Both the position numbers and the translations under genes were made by a program. Shown one piece after another: positions 15,976 to 23,624 of a DNA stretch of 50,859 bases. The stretch spans positions 1 to 50,859 of the forward strand of contig CANLGD010000015.1 in the NCBI GenBank assembly GCA_947490145.1, read 5' to 3'. Source of the stretch: Flavobacteriia bacterium. GTDB taxonomy: Bacteria; Bacteroidota; Bacteroidia; Flavobacteriales_D; Crocinitomicaceae. Positions within the stretch are counted from its first letter, which is position 1, and each line of letters starts with the position of its first letter. The notes beneath the pieces are model-generated. The model searched no databases, was not told where the DNA came from, and saw nothing but the letters and a program-made list of their open reading frames with translations.

Positions 15976-17820
15976 ATGTGCGGGATTGTTGCATATATTG
16001 GAAAACGTGAAGCTTATCCAATAATCATTAAAGGTCTAAAAAGATTAGAATATAGAGGTTACGATAGTGCAGGAATTGCATTATTAGACAAAGGAGACCT
16101 AAACATTTATAAAAAACAAGGTAAAGTTGCAAATTTGGAAGAATTTGCTAGTGGTAAAAATATTACTGGTAACATAGGAATTGGCCATACTCGTTGGGCA
16201 ACCCATGGTTTACCCAATGACATTAATTCACATCCTCATTACAGCAATGATGGTGAATTAGCCTTAATTCACAATGGAATAATAGAAAATTATGACATAC
16301 TTCGAGAAGAGTTAAAAAGTAGAGGTTATAGTTTTGTCAGTGAAACAGATACAGAGGTTTTAGTTCATTTAATAGATGATATTATAAAAACTGAAAAAGT
16401 TGAATTGGTCGAAGCTGTTAGGCATGCTCTTTTAAATGTTACAGGTGCTTATGCAATTGTAATTTTATCCAAAAATAATCCAAATCAACTTGTTGCTGCA
16501 AGAAAAAGTAGTCCTCTAGTAATTGGAATTGGTGAAGAAAATGAATTTTTCTTAGCTTCTGATGCAACGCCAATCGTTGAATATACGAAACAAGTTGTTT
16601 ATTTAAATGACGAAGAAATTGCCGTTGTTGATTTGAATGATGGTTTAAGAATTTTAAGTATTACTAATCAAGATAAAACACCTTATATTCAACAGTTAGA
16701 AATGAAATTAGAAGCGCTTGAAAAAGGTGGTTTTGAGCATTTTATGTTGAAAGAAATTTTTGAACAACCAAGATCAATTCACGATTGCTTCAGAGGAAGA
16801 TTGAATGCTGAAAAAGGTTGGGTTGCTTTAGGCGGATTGAAAGAATACGAGCAAAAAATGATCAATGCGAATCGATTGATTTTTGTTGCTTGTGGCACAT
16901 CTTGGCACGCATGTCAAGTTGGAGAATATTTAATTGAAGGCCTTGCAAGAATCAATGTTGAAGTTGAATATGCAAGTGAATTTAGATATAGAAATCCAAT
17001 TATAAATGAAAATGACATTGTAATAGCAGTTTCTCAATCTGGTGAAACTGCTGATACTTTAGCCGCATTAGAATTGGCAAAATCAAAAGGAGCAACAATT
17101 TTAGGAATATGCAATGTTGTTGGTTCTTCTATTTCAAGAATTACTGATGCTGGCTCTTATACACACGCTGGACCAGAAATTGGAGTTGCATCAACAAAAG
17201 CTTTTACTGCTCAAGTTACAATTTTGACACTTTTAGCTCTATCCTTAGCAAATAAGAAAGGAACCATCAGTGAAACAACGTTTCATACAATGCTTGCAGA
17301 TTTAGAAGCAGTTCCTGATAAAGTTAAAAAAATATTAGATAGCGATGCAAAAATTAAAGAAATTGCTAGAATCTATCAAAATGCATCAAATGCACTTTAC
17401 TTGGGTAGAAACAGTTCATTTCCCGTAGCTTTAGAAGGCGCTTTGAAATTAAAGGAAATTTCTTACATTCACGCAGAAGGCTACCCTGCAGCAGAAATGA
17501 AACATGGACCAATTGCTTTAATTGATGAAGAAATGCCTGTTTTTGTTATAGCTACAAAAGGAACTTCCTATGAAAAAGTTGTTAGCAACATTCAAGAAGT
17601 AAAAGCTAGAAAAGGAAAATTAATTTGTATTGTTACTGAAGGAGATACACAGGTAAAAGATTTAGCCGATCACATCATCGAAATTCCTGACACCGACGAA
17701 AATCTTGTTCCACTTTTAGCTACAATTCCGCTACAATTATTATCCTACCATATTTCTGTTTTCAGAGGCTGTAATGTGGACCAACCAAGAAATTTGGCTA
17801 AGTCTGTTACAGTTGAATAA
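15976..17820 (+). CDS. glmS: Glutamine-fructose-6-phosphate aminotransferase (isomerizing)
   Basis: GlmS makes glucosamine-6-phosphate from fructose-6-phosphate and glutamine, the first step to UDP-GlcNAc for peptidoglycan and LPS. The 614-residue protein has the N-terminal Cys2 nucleophile (MCGIVAYIG), a glutaminase domain (about 2-225; GHTRWATHG, HNGIIENY), and two SIS domains with VACGTSWHA, SQSGETADTL, IGVASTKAFTAQ, EGALKLKEISYIHAEGYPAAEMKHGPIALID. It ends LAKSVTVE as expected. No glmS ribozyme or riboswitch is possible here because only 11 bp separate it from the preceding gene. A terminator follows. Confidence 0.98.
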   Translation: MCGIVAYIGKREAYPIIIKGLKRLEYRGYDSAGIALLDKGDLNIYKKQGKVANLEEFASGKNITGNIGIGHTRWATHGLPNDINSHPHYSNDGELALIHNGIIENYDILREELKSRGYSFVSETDTEVLVHLIDDIIKTEKVELVEAVRHALLNVTGAYAIVILSKNNPNQLVAARKSSPLVIGIGEENEFFLASDATPIVEYTKQVVYLNDEEIAVVDLNDGLRILSITNQDKTPYIQQLEMKLEALEKGGFEHFMLKEIFEQPRSIHDCFRGRLNAEKGWVALGGLKEYEQKMINANRLIFVACGTSWHACQVGEYLIEGLARINVEVEYASEFRYRNPIINENDIVIAVSQSGETADTLAALELAKSKGATILGICNVVGSSISRITDAGSYTHAGPEIGVASTKAFTAQVTILTLLALSLANKKGTISETTFHTMLADLEAVPDKVKKILDSDAKIKEIARIYQNASNALYLGRNSSFPVALEGALKLKEISYIHAEGYPAAEMKHGPIALIDEEMPVFVIATKGTSYEKVVSNIQEVKARKGKLICIVTEGDTQVKDLADHIIEIPDTDENLVPLLATIPLQLLSYHISVFRGCNVDQPRNLAKSVTVE

Positions 17821-17844
17821 TTTCAGAAAAATAATAAATTTTAG

Positions 17845-17872
17845 ACGTCAATCGAAAGATTGGCGTTTTTTT
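17845..17872 (+). terminator. Rho-independent terminator after glmS
   Basis: ACGTCAATC (17845-17853) pairs with GATTGGCGT (17858-17866), including one T-G pair, around a GAAA tetraloop, followed by a T run to 17872. Confidence 0.88.
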
Positions 17873-17921
17873 GTTTAACAAATATGATTTTGTACTATAT
17901 TCTAAAATCACTTTTTTTTCG

Positions 17922-17929
17922 TACCTTTG
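17922..17929 (+). promoter_or_regulatory. -7 box of the cold-shock-domain gene
   Basis: TACCTTTG matches TAnnTTTG, so transcription should begin near 17935. That leaves a leader of about 68 nt before the ATG at 18003, long for this window and mostly occupied by the hairpin at 17939-17974. Confidence 0.65.
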
Positions 17930-17938
17930 TAAAAGTAA

Positions 17939-17974
17939 AAGCAATAAATTGATAAAGGAATCAATTTATTGTTT
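17939..17974 (+). promoter_or_regulatory. 5' UTR hairpin of the cold-shock-domain gene
   Basis: CAATAAATTGAT (17942-17953) is perfectly complementary to ATCAATTTATTG (17960-17971) around the 6-nt loop AAAGGA. A G-T pair and two A-T pairs extend it to about 15 bp. It begins a few nucleotides after the predicted transcript start and ends 28 nt before the start codon. It is not followed by a T run, so it is not an ordinary terminator. Its A/U-rich stem would be stable in the cold and weak when warm. Confidence 0.7.
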
Positions 17975-18002
17975 CATTATTAATTAATTTCCAAGAGCTT
18001 AA

Positions 18003-18566
18003 ATGGCAAAATCCCAAGAAACTTTCAATAAAAAAGAAAAAGAAAAATTACGAATTAAAAAACGTGAAGAAAAACAGAAGAAAAAAGATGAACGTAAAGC
18101 AGAAGGAGCTAGTTCATTTGATGATATGATTGCTTATGTTGATGAAAATGGTAATTTATCTGCAACTCCTCCAGATCCCTTGAAAAAGAAAAAAGTAATT
18201 GCAGCAAACATCGAAATTGGTATTCCAACTAGAGAAGATTCTGAAGCAGTAAATCCAAATCATATTGGAATAGTTACATTTTTTGATACTTCAAAAGGAT
18301 ATGGTTTTATCAAAGACAGAGACAATCAAGAAAGTTATTTCTCCCATGTGAATGGGCATTTAGAGGCAATTTCTGAAAGAGATACTGTAACATTCAGAAT
18401 TGAAAAAGGAATGAAAGGTTGGAATGCTGTTGACGTGAAAAAAGAAGTTAAAGCTACAAAAGATGCAAAAGCTGTTGTTGAAGTAGTTTCTGATGAAGAA
18501 GTTGCCGAAGCTGAAAATGAAGAAGCGATCGAAAATAGCGAATCTACTGAAGAAAAAGAAAAATAA
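18003..18566 (+). CDS. Cold-shock-domain protein with charged N- and C-terminal extensions
   Basis: Residues 88-147 form a CspA-type nucleic-acid-binding domain: HIGIVTFFDTSKGYGFIKD with the RNP1 motif KGYGFI (98-103) and an RNP2-like SYFSHV (111-116). The N-terminal 35 residues are an extremely basic Lys/Glu-rich likely helix (KKEKEKLRIKKREEKQKKK), and the tail from about 150 is acidic. This three-part layout, 187 residues in all, is longer than the 65-70 residues of classical Csp proteins and is seen in Bacteroidota relatives. A role as RNA chaperone is inferred from the domain. It has its own promoter, a structured leader and a terminator facing that of dnaK. Confidence 0.9.
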   Translation: MAKSQETFNKKEKEKLRIKKREEKQKKKDERKAEGASSFDDMIAYVDENGNLSATPPDPLKKKKVIAANIEIGIPTREDSEAVNPNHIGIVTFFDTSKGYGFIKDRDNQESYFSHVNGHLEAISERDTVTFRIEKGMKGWNAVDVKKEVKATKDAKAVVEVVSDEEVAEAENEEAIENSESTEEKEK

Positions 18567-18587
18567 AATCAAAAATATAATTGTAGT

Positions 18588-18624
18588 AAAAAAGAGGATT
18601 TCCGAAGAGATTTCCTCTTTTTTT
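18588..18624 (+). terminator. Rho-independent terminator after the cold-shock-domain gene
   Basis: AAAAAAGAGGA (18588-18598) pairs with TCCTCTTTTTT (18613-18623), followed by further T residues, 21 bp past the stop codon. Confidence 0.82.
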
Positions 18625-18652
18625 ATTTCAATATTTGAAATTTCTAGAGAAT

Positions 18653-18696
18653 AAAAAATCCCGCTCTCCCGATTATTATCGAAGCTGAGCAGGATT
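18653..18696 (-). terminator. Rho-independent terminator after dnaK
   Basis: On the minus strand AATCCTGCTC (18696-18687) pairs with GAGCGGGATT (18666-18657), with one C-A mismatch, and runs into TTTTTT (18658-18653). It faces the terminator of the cold-shock gene 29 bp away. Confidence 0.78.
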
Positions 18697-18724
18697 AATT
18701 GTTTAAAGTTAATCTATTAAAAAA

Positions 18725-20635
18725 TTACTTTTTTTCTTCTGTTTCGTCAACTTCTTCGAAATCAACATCAGTGACTTCTTCTGTTGGATTTGCGTTAGAT
18801 GTTTCTTGTGCTCCAGCTCCACCCTCTTGTGGGTTAGAAGCATTGTACATATCTTGAGAAGCAGCTTGGAAAGCGTCATTTAAACGTTCAGTTGCAGCGT
18901 CGATATTATCCATATCTTTGATTTCAAAAACAATTTTTAAAGCGGCTAAAGCTTCTTCAATTGGTTGTTTTTTATCAGCAGAAATTTTATCACCGTATTC
19001 TTTCAACTGACGCTCAGTTTGGAAAATCAATGAATCAGCTTTGTTAATTTTTTCGATTTCTTCCATTTTCTTTTTGTCAGAATCTGCATTAGCAATTGCC
19101 TCTGCTTTCATTCTTTGGATTTCTTCATCGCTTAATCCTGAAGATGCTTCAATTTTAATCGATTGAACTTTTCCTGTTCCTTTGTCTTTAGCTGAAATAT
19201 TCATTATTCCGTTTGCATCAATATCAAAAGTTACTTCGATTTGAGGAACTCCTCTTTGCGCTGGTGGAATATCTGATAATTGGAATCTACCTAAAGATTT
19301 ATTGTCTGTTGCCATTGGACGCTCACCTTGTAAAACATGAATATCTACAGAAGGTTGATTGTCTGATGCCGTTGAGAAAGTCTCAGATTTTTTTGTTGGA
19401 ATAGTTGTGTTTGCGTCTATTAATTTCGTCATAACACCGCCCATTGTTTCAATTCCTAAAGATAAAGGGCAAACATCTAATAATAAAACATCTTTTACTT
19501 CACCTGTCAAAACTCCACCTTGAATTGCAGCACCAAGAGCAACAACTTCGTCAGGATTAACACCTTTTGAAGGAGCTTTTCCAAAGAAACGTTCAACAGC
19601 ATCTTGAATAACTGGAATACGAGTTGAACCACCAACTAAAATTACTTCGTTGATATCAGCAGTTGTTAAACCAGCATTTTTCAATGCAGATTTACAAGGA
19701 GCGATTGTTCTTTCAACAATTTTAGAGATTAATTGCTCGAATTTAGCTCTTGATAAAGTTCTAACTAAGTGTTTTGGCACTCCGTCTACTGGCATAATAT
19801 ATGGCAAATTGATTTCAGAAGAAGTTGTAGAAGAAAGTTCAATTTTCGCTTTTTCTGCAGCATCTTTTAATCTTTGTAAAGCCATTGGGTCTTTACGTAA
19901 ATCAACACCTTCGTCATTTTTAAATTCGTCAGCTAACCATGTAATGATTTCATGATCTACATCATCGCCACCTAAATGCGTATCTCCGTCAGTTGCTAAA
20001 ACTTCGAAAACTCCGTCACCTAATTCCAATACAGAAACATCATGTGTTCCACCACCGAAATCGAAAACAACGATTTTTTGATCGATACCTTTTTTATCTA
20101 AACCATAAGCTAAAGCAGCTGCAGTTGGTTCGTTGATAATTCTTTTGATTGTTAAACCAGCGATTTCACCAGCTTCTTTTGTAGCTTGACGTTGAGAATC
20201 GTTGAAGTAAGCAGGAACAGTAACAACTGCTTCAGTAACTTCATGACCTAAATAATCTTCTGCAGTTTTCTTCATTTTTTGAAGAATCATAGCAGAAATT
20301 TCTTGTGCAGTATATTTTCTGTCGTCGATTTCAACCCGTGGAGTGTTGTTATCTCCTTTTACAATTTTGTAAGGAACTCTATCCGCTTCTTTTTTAACTT
20401 CATCAAAAGATGAACCCATAAAACGCTTGATTGAGCTAATAGTTTTTGTTGGGTTTGTGATTGCTTGTCTTTTAGCAGGATCACCAACTTTAATTTCTCC
20501 GCCTTCAATGAAAGCAACGATAGAAGGTGTTGTTCTTTTTCCTTCAGAATTTGCAATCACTACTGGTTCGTTTCCTTCCATCACTGAGACACATGAATTT
20601 GTTGTCCCTAAGTCGATTCCGATAATTTTTCCCAT
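18725..20635 (-). CDS. dnaK: Molecular chaperone DnaK (Hsp70)
   Basis: DnaK binds unfolded peptides in an ATP cycle driven by DnaJ and GrpE. The 636-residue protein shows [35 protein letters not shown], the inter-lobe [28 protein letters not shown], the substrate-binding segment ([27 protein letters not shown]) and a C-terminal lid, ending in an acidic [10 protein letters not shown]-like tail. The linker region reads [15 protein letters not shown]. Length is normal. dnaJ and grpE are not adjacent. Neither a CIRCE element nor a clear TAnnTTTG box is visible upstream, although a palindromic repeat lies 50 bp before the start. Confidence 0.98.
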   Translation of the reverse strand: MGKIIGIDLGTTNSCVSVMEGNEPVVIANSEGKRTTPSIVAFIEGGEIKVGDPAKRQAITNPTKTISSIKRFMGSSFDEVKKEADRVPYKIVKGDNNTPRVEIDDRKYTAQEISAMILQKMKKTAEDYLGHEVTEAVVTVPAYFNDSQRQATKEAGEIAGLTIKRIINEPTAAALAYGLDKKGIDQKIVVFDFGGGTHDVSVLELGDGVFEVLATDGDTHLGGDDVDHEIITWLADEFKNDEGVDLRKDPMALQRLKDAAEKAKIELSSTTSSEINLPYIMPVDGVPKHLVRTLSRAKFEQLISKIVERTIAPCKSALKNAGLTTADINEVILVGGSTRIPVIQDAVERFFGKAPSKGVNPDEVVALGAAIQGGVLTGEVKDVLLLDVCPLSLGIETMGGVMTKLIDANTTIPTKKSETFSTASDNQPSVDIHVLQGERPMATDNKSLGRFQLSDIPPAQRGVPQIEVTFDIDANGIMNISAKDKGTGKVQSIKIEASSGLSDEEIQRMKAEAIANADSDKKKMEEIEKINKADSLIFQTERQLKEYGDKISADKKQPIEEALAALKIVFEIKDMDNIDAATERLNDAFQAASQDMYNASNPQEGGAGAQETSNANPTEEVTDVDFEEVDETEEKK

Positions 20636-20685
20636 TTTTCTTTTTATTTATTTTACTTTTAATCTGCGATTTTAATCATTATCAT

Positions 20686-20697
20686 AAGTCAAAACTT
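20686..20697. repeat. AAGTC/GACTT-type palindrome upstream of dnaK
   Basis: AAGTCAAAACTT is a one-base variant of the palindromic 12-mer found at 1390-1450 and 3919-4052, and is again followed by AATCT. A partial copy (ATAAGTCAA) follows at about 20715. It sits in the dnaK leader or promoter region. Confidence 0.5.
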
Positions 20698-20814
20698 AAT
20701 CTAATTTCCTTTCATAAGTCAATTTGTATGCCATTGGATCATTTAATTCAAATTGTGACAATTTTTTACTTTCTTTAGCGAATTTATGACGAATTGTCAG
20801 TTTATTGACAAAGA

Positions 20815-20846
20815 TTTGTTCATATCATTTATTTTTTGTACCTTTA
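20815..20846 (+). promoter_or_regulatory. Promoter of the T9SS type A cargo gene
   Basis: TTTG (20815-20818) and TACCTTTA (20839-20846) are separated by 20 bp, a good -33/-7 arrangement. The box ends 5 nt before the GTG at 20852, so the transcript would be essentially leaderless. Confidence 0.55.
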
Positions 20847-20851
20847 ATCTT

Positions 20852-21544
20852 GTGAAAAAAATAATTTTAATAGCATTATTGACACACTCTTTTCATTTGT
20901 TTTGTCAAAGATTTGAAACTATAAATTATGGTTCTTGGAATAATGAAAGTAACTGGAAAAATAATTTGATTCCGCCCTATCAATTTTATGATTCAGTTTT
21001 AATAAAACATCCTATTGTGTTTGATTCAGTAATTGTAAGCAATGCGTACTTTAAAATTGATTCATCGGGAGCTATTTGCGGACATCACAAAATCATTGTT
21101 AAAAGTGATTTTACAATAAATGGTTTTTTCCAATGCGATTCTCTTGAGGTAGATGAAGGTTTTATCAATATTTTGGGACCTGGGGATTGTGTTTCAACTT
21201 TTCATGCACATGTTTTTAATTTTGGCTCATTGAGTTTAACTGGAGGAAGTTTAGCAGTTGGTCCATGGTTTGAATGTCGTTCAGCAAATTATTTTTATCT
21301 CGAAAATTTTAAATTGTACAATAAAGTAAAAAAAATTCACCCAAATCCAACAGCTGATTTTCTTTTAATTGATGAAAATTACAAAGATTTTGATTTCAAA
21401 TTAATCAATGCTTTGGGAAAAATTTTATTGCAAGGGAAGATGGAATCTCTACTCAATTTATCTCAATTTGAAAATGGAATCTATTATTTGCAATTATCAT
21501 GGAACAAGGAAAGAATTTCCTGCGAAAAAATCGTAAAAAACTAA
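20852..21544 (+). CDS. Small T9SS type A sorting-domain secreted protein
   Basis: From the GTG at 20852 the protein has 230 residues with a signal peptide (MKKIILIALLTHSFHLFCQ after initiation). The frame is open to an ATG at 20786, but that would put the signal peptide in the interior and begin upstream of the promoter. The middle (about 20-150) is beta-rich, starting FETINYGSWNNESNWKNN and with right-handed-helix-like strands. The C-terminal 75 residues are a T9SS type A sorting domain: KIHPNPTADFLLID, then FDFKLINALGKILLQG, LNLSQFENGIYYLQL and EKIVKN. The domain directs export across the outer membrane and is normally cleaved. Function of the cargo is unknown. Confidence 0.78.
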   Translation: MKKIILIALLTHSFHLFCQRFETINYGSWNNESNWKNNLIPPYQFYDSVLIKHPIVFDSVIVSNAYFKIDSSGAICGHHKIIVKSDFTINGFFQCDSLEVDEGFINILGPGDCVSTFHAHVFNFGSLSLTGGSLAVGPWFECRSANYFYLENFKLYNKVKKIHPNPTADFLLIDENYKDFDFKLINALGKILLQGKMESLLNLSQFENGIYYLQLSWNKERISCEKIVKN

Positions 21545-21575
21545 AAAGAGTAATCCTTGCGAACTGCCCTTTTTA
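21543..21575 (+). terminator. Probable terminator after the T9SS cargo gene
   Basis: AAAAAGAGTA (21543-21552) pairs with TGCCCTTTTT (21565-21574) with one A-C mismatch and one T-G pair, immediately after the stop codon. The T run is inside the stem's 3' arm. Confidence 0.5.
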
Positions 21576-21711
21576 AAATTAATAACCTTAATTAAAAGAC
21601 TTTGTAAAAAAGCAATATCGAAGCTTTTTAGAAATTTAATTTTTAGTAAGCCAAGGCTAATAATAAAGTTAATATCCAAAATAATGAAGATAGCGTTACT
21701 TTTATATCTTT

Positions 21712-22239
21712 TTAAGAAAATTGTAAATTCAACAATAATTTCACCTCATCACTTACAACAATTCCACCTGCTTCGGTAACTCCATTCCAAGTTAAACCAA
21801 AATCTTTACGGCTAATTTTTCCCGAAATTTCAAATCCAACTTTAACATTTCCATAGAAATCCGTCATTTGTCCGCCATATTCTGCATTCAAAGTAATTTC
21901 TTTTGAAACTCCTCTAATTGACATTTTTCCTTTCATTTCAAAACTACCATCATCTACGCGATTAAATTCAGTTGATTCAAAACTTAAAACAGGAAAATTT
22001 TCTGCATCAAAAAAATCTGCTGATTTTAAATGCCCATCTCTGTCTGTGTTATTAGTTGAAATACTTGCAATTTGCGCTTCAAATTTAGCTTTTGCGCCTT
22101 CAAAATTATCTCCATTTGAATGAATTTCTCCACTGAAATCAGTAAATTGACCAGTTACCGTTGAAATTACTAAATGTTTGATTTTAAATTGTACTTCTGA
22201 ATGTGTTGGGTCTATTCCCCAAACTTTTTTTGATTCCAT
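21712..22239 (-). CDS. YceI family protein
   Basis: The 175-residue protein starts MESKKVWGIDPTHSEVQFKIKHLVISTVTGQFTDFSGEI and ends in the usual KDFGLTWNGVTEAGGIVVSDEVKLLLNLQ, both diagnostic of the YceI lipocalin-like beta-barrel that binds polyisoprenoid-type lipids. The DRDGHLKSADFFDAENFPVLSFEST core is intact. No signal peptide is present, so this is the cytoplasmic form. A perfect 12+12-bp palindrome overlaps the expected promoter upstream, pointing to regulation by a dimeric repressor. The physiological substrate is unknown. Confidence 0.93.
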   Translation of the reverse strand: MESKKVWGIDPTHSEVQFKIKHLVISTVTGQFTDFSGEIHSNGDNFEGAKAKFEAQIASISTNNTDRDGHLKSADFFDAENFPVLSFESTEFNRVDDGSFEMKGKMSIRGVSKEITLNAEYGGQMTDFYGNVKVGFEISGKISRKDFGLTWNGVTEAGGIVVSDEVKLLLNLQFS

Positions 22240-22286
22240 TTTATTTTTATTAATTAAATTAAATTTTATAGTGTAAATATAGATAC

Positions 22287-22312
22287 AATTTATTTACCGT
22301 GGTAAATAAATT
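22287..22312. promoter_or_regulatory. Operator-like perfect palindrome upstream of yceI
   Basis: AATTTATTTACC (22287-22298) and GGTAAATAAATT (22301-22312) are perfect inverted repeats with a 2-nt centre. The site lies 48 bp upstream of the YceI start codon and just upstream of a possible -7 box (TATATTTA on the minus strand, 22274-22281), so a bound protein would cover the -33 region. The size suits a MarR, HxlR or TetR-type dimer. Confidence 0.6.
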
Positions 22313-22390
22313 TATAGTATTTTAAATTTTTTAACAAATAAAAAATTAACTAATTAAAAATCAGGTAGATGTATGAACGATATTTTAAAT

Positions 22391-22726
22391 TTATTTCAAA
22401 AATTCCATTTTGACGGTTACATGTTGAAATTTAGGATAGAAATTAGCTCCAGTAAATTTTAATTTTTTCAAAACTTTAACAGCTTCAATTTTTGCAGGAG
22501 TTGACACTAAATCTCCTTCTACTTCTTTCATCACGACGCTAGTAACCTCACCCATTGAATTAACAGCTAATTCATAAGTCTGAAATCCTTTGTGTTTTCC
22601 GTGAATTTTAAAATCAAAACTTGAAATTAATTTACGTCCTTCGTTGATTAATGTTCCTGAAATTAATTGTGCAGAAACGAATTGAGAGGAAACTAAAAGG
22701 AATAGTGTTAAAAGAAATGATTTCAT
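22391..22726 (-). CDS. Small secreted protein, TonB C-terminal-like
   Basis: The likely start is the ATG at 22724-22726, which opens a clear signal peptide (MKSFLLTLFLLVSSQFVSAQ). The open frame extends 13 codons further but those overlap the preceding CPBP gene. The mature part is about 91 residues. The pattern YELAVNSMGEVTSVVMKEVEGD, then PAKIEAVKVLKKLKF and HVTVKMEF resembles the beta-alpha-beta core of TonB C-terminal domains, but there is no transmembrane anchor or proline-rich linker, so it cannot be an energy transducer of the usual kind. It follows the T9SS-associated unit by 19 bp on the same strand and may belong to it. Function unknown. Confidence 0.62.
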   Translation of the reverse strand: MKSFLLTLFLLVSSQFVSAQLISGTLINEGRKLISSFDFKIHGKHKGFQTYELAVNSMGEVTSVVMKEVEGDLVSTPAKIEAVKVLKKLKFTGANFYPKFQHVTVKMEFLK

Positions 22727-22745
22727 AAATAAAAATTTCTCAAAA

Positions 22746-23624
22746 TTAAGCAAAAATTTCGCCAATCTTCCATTTATAGATTTTCTTAAAGGAAAAAAAC
22801 AAAATTGGGTAGAGAATAAATAAAGTAATCCATATTTCCCATGAAATAATTGGTTTAGAATAATCTTTAAAAAGTGCGTCCGTTTGAAAAACTTGCCAAT
22901 TATTTGTAAGAATCAAAGTTCCAAATAAATTATTTGCCAAATGAAATCCAAAAGCGAGTTCAATTCCTTTGTCCAAAACTGAAATTAAGGACAAAAACAC
23001 GCCTGTTAAAATGTAATAAATCAGGATTAAATTACCAAATATTTTAATTTCAGGATTTGCAAAATGCATCAACCCAAACAAAAGAGAAGATGCTAAAATT
23101 GCCATCCATTTTTTGGGTAAAAAACTGGAAAAGCTTTGCAACAAATACCCACGAAAAAGAATTTCTTCAAATAAAGTTTGAAAACTTACAAAGATAAAAC
23201 TAATCAACATTAAGATCCAAAAACTTTCCGAGGCGTAATTCCATTTGATGGGTTTTTGAAAAATAAAAAGCTGCACAATTAAAAGCAGAATAAGTAAAAT
23301 TCCCCAAAAAGAAAAACTGACAAATAAACGCCTACAAGAAAACTTAATTTTTTGCGTAAAAAGTTCCTTGATTTGTTGTTTATGAATAAATTTCACACAA
23401 AAAAGTAAAACTAAAAGCGCAATAACAAAAGGAAATAGTTGTAAGAAAAAAAATACATTTTTTCCATAAAATTGAATTAAATCTTCTGTTTTAAACGTTT
23501 TTTGTTTGGTAGAACTAGAATAAATTGTTCCAATCAAACTCGAACTAAGAATTAAACTTATTCCAGTAATTACAAGCGTTAATAAATAACTAAAAAATGA
23601 TTGGTTTTTTGAATTCATTATCAA
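22746..23624 (-). CDS. CPBP family intramembrane glutamic protease (CAAX protease-like)
   Basis: The 292-residue multi-pass protein has about eight hydrophobic segments and the full CPBP (Abi) motif set: EEILFRG (Glu153, Glu154, Arg158), FGLMHFAN (His187) and GFHLANNLFG (His228, Asn232). These are the residues of Rce1-type glutamic intramembrane proteases. Its start ATG overlaps the stop of the PorP/SprF gene by 4 bp, so the two are probably translationally coupled. Substrate unknown. The coupling suggests action on the T9SS partner or its cargo, but that is inference; in bacteria many members also protect against bacteriocins. Confidence 0.87.
   Translation of the reverse strand: MIMNSKNQSFFSYLLTLVITGISLILSSSLIGTIYSSSTKQKTFKTEDLIQFYGKNVFFFLQLFPFVIALLVLLFCVKFIHKQQIKELFTQKIKFSCRRLFVSFSFWGILLILLLIVQLFIFQKPIKWNYASESFWILMLISFIFVSFQTLFEEILFRGYLLQSFSSFLPKKWMAILASSLLFGLMHFANPEIKIFGNLILIYYILTGVFLSLISVLDKGIELAFGFHLANNLFGTLILTNNWQVFQTDALFKDYSKPIISWEIWITLFILYPILFFSFKKIYKWKIGEIFA

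Noticed and set aside
20636-20785. CIRCE or sigma-32-like heat-shock promoter of dnaK
   Set aside because: No TTAGCACTC-N9-GAGTGCTAA inverted repeat is present, and the AT-rich sequence gives no convincing alternative box.
22746-23624. Abortive-infection or bacteriocin-immunity role of the CPBP protein
   Set aside because: No bacteriocin or defence gene is nearby; the coupling to the PorP/SprF gene is the stronger context.
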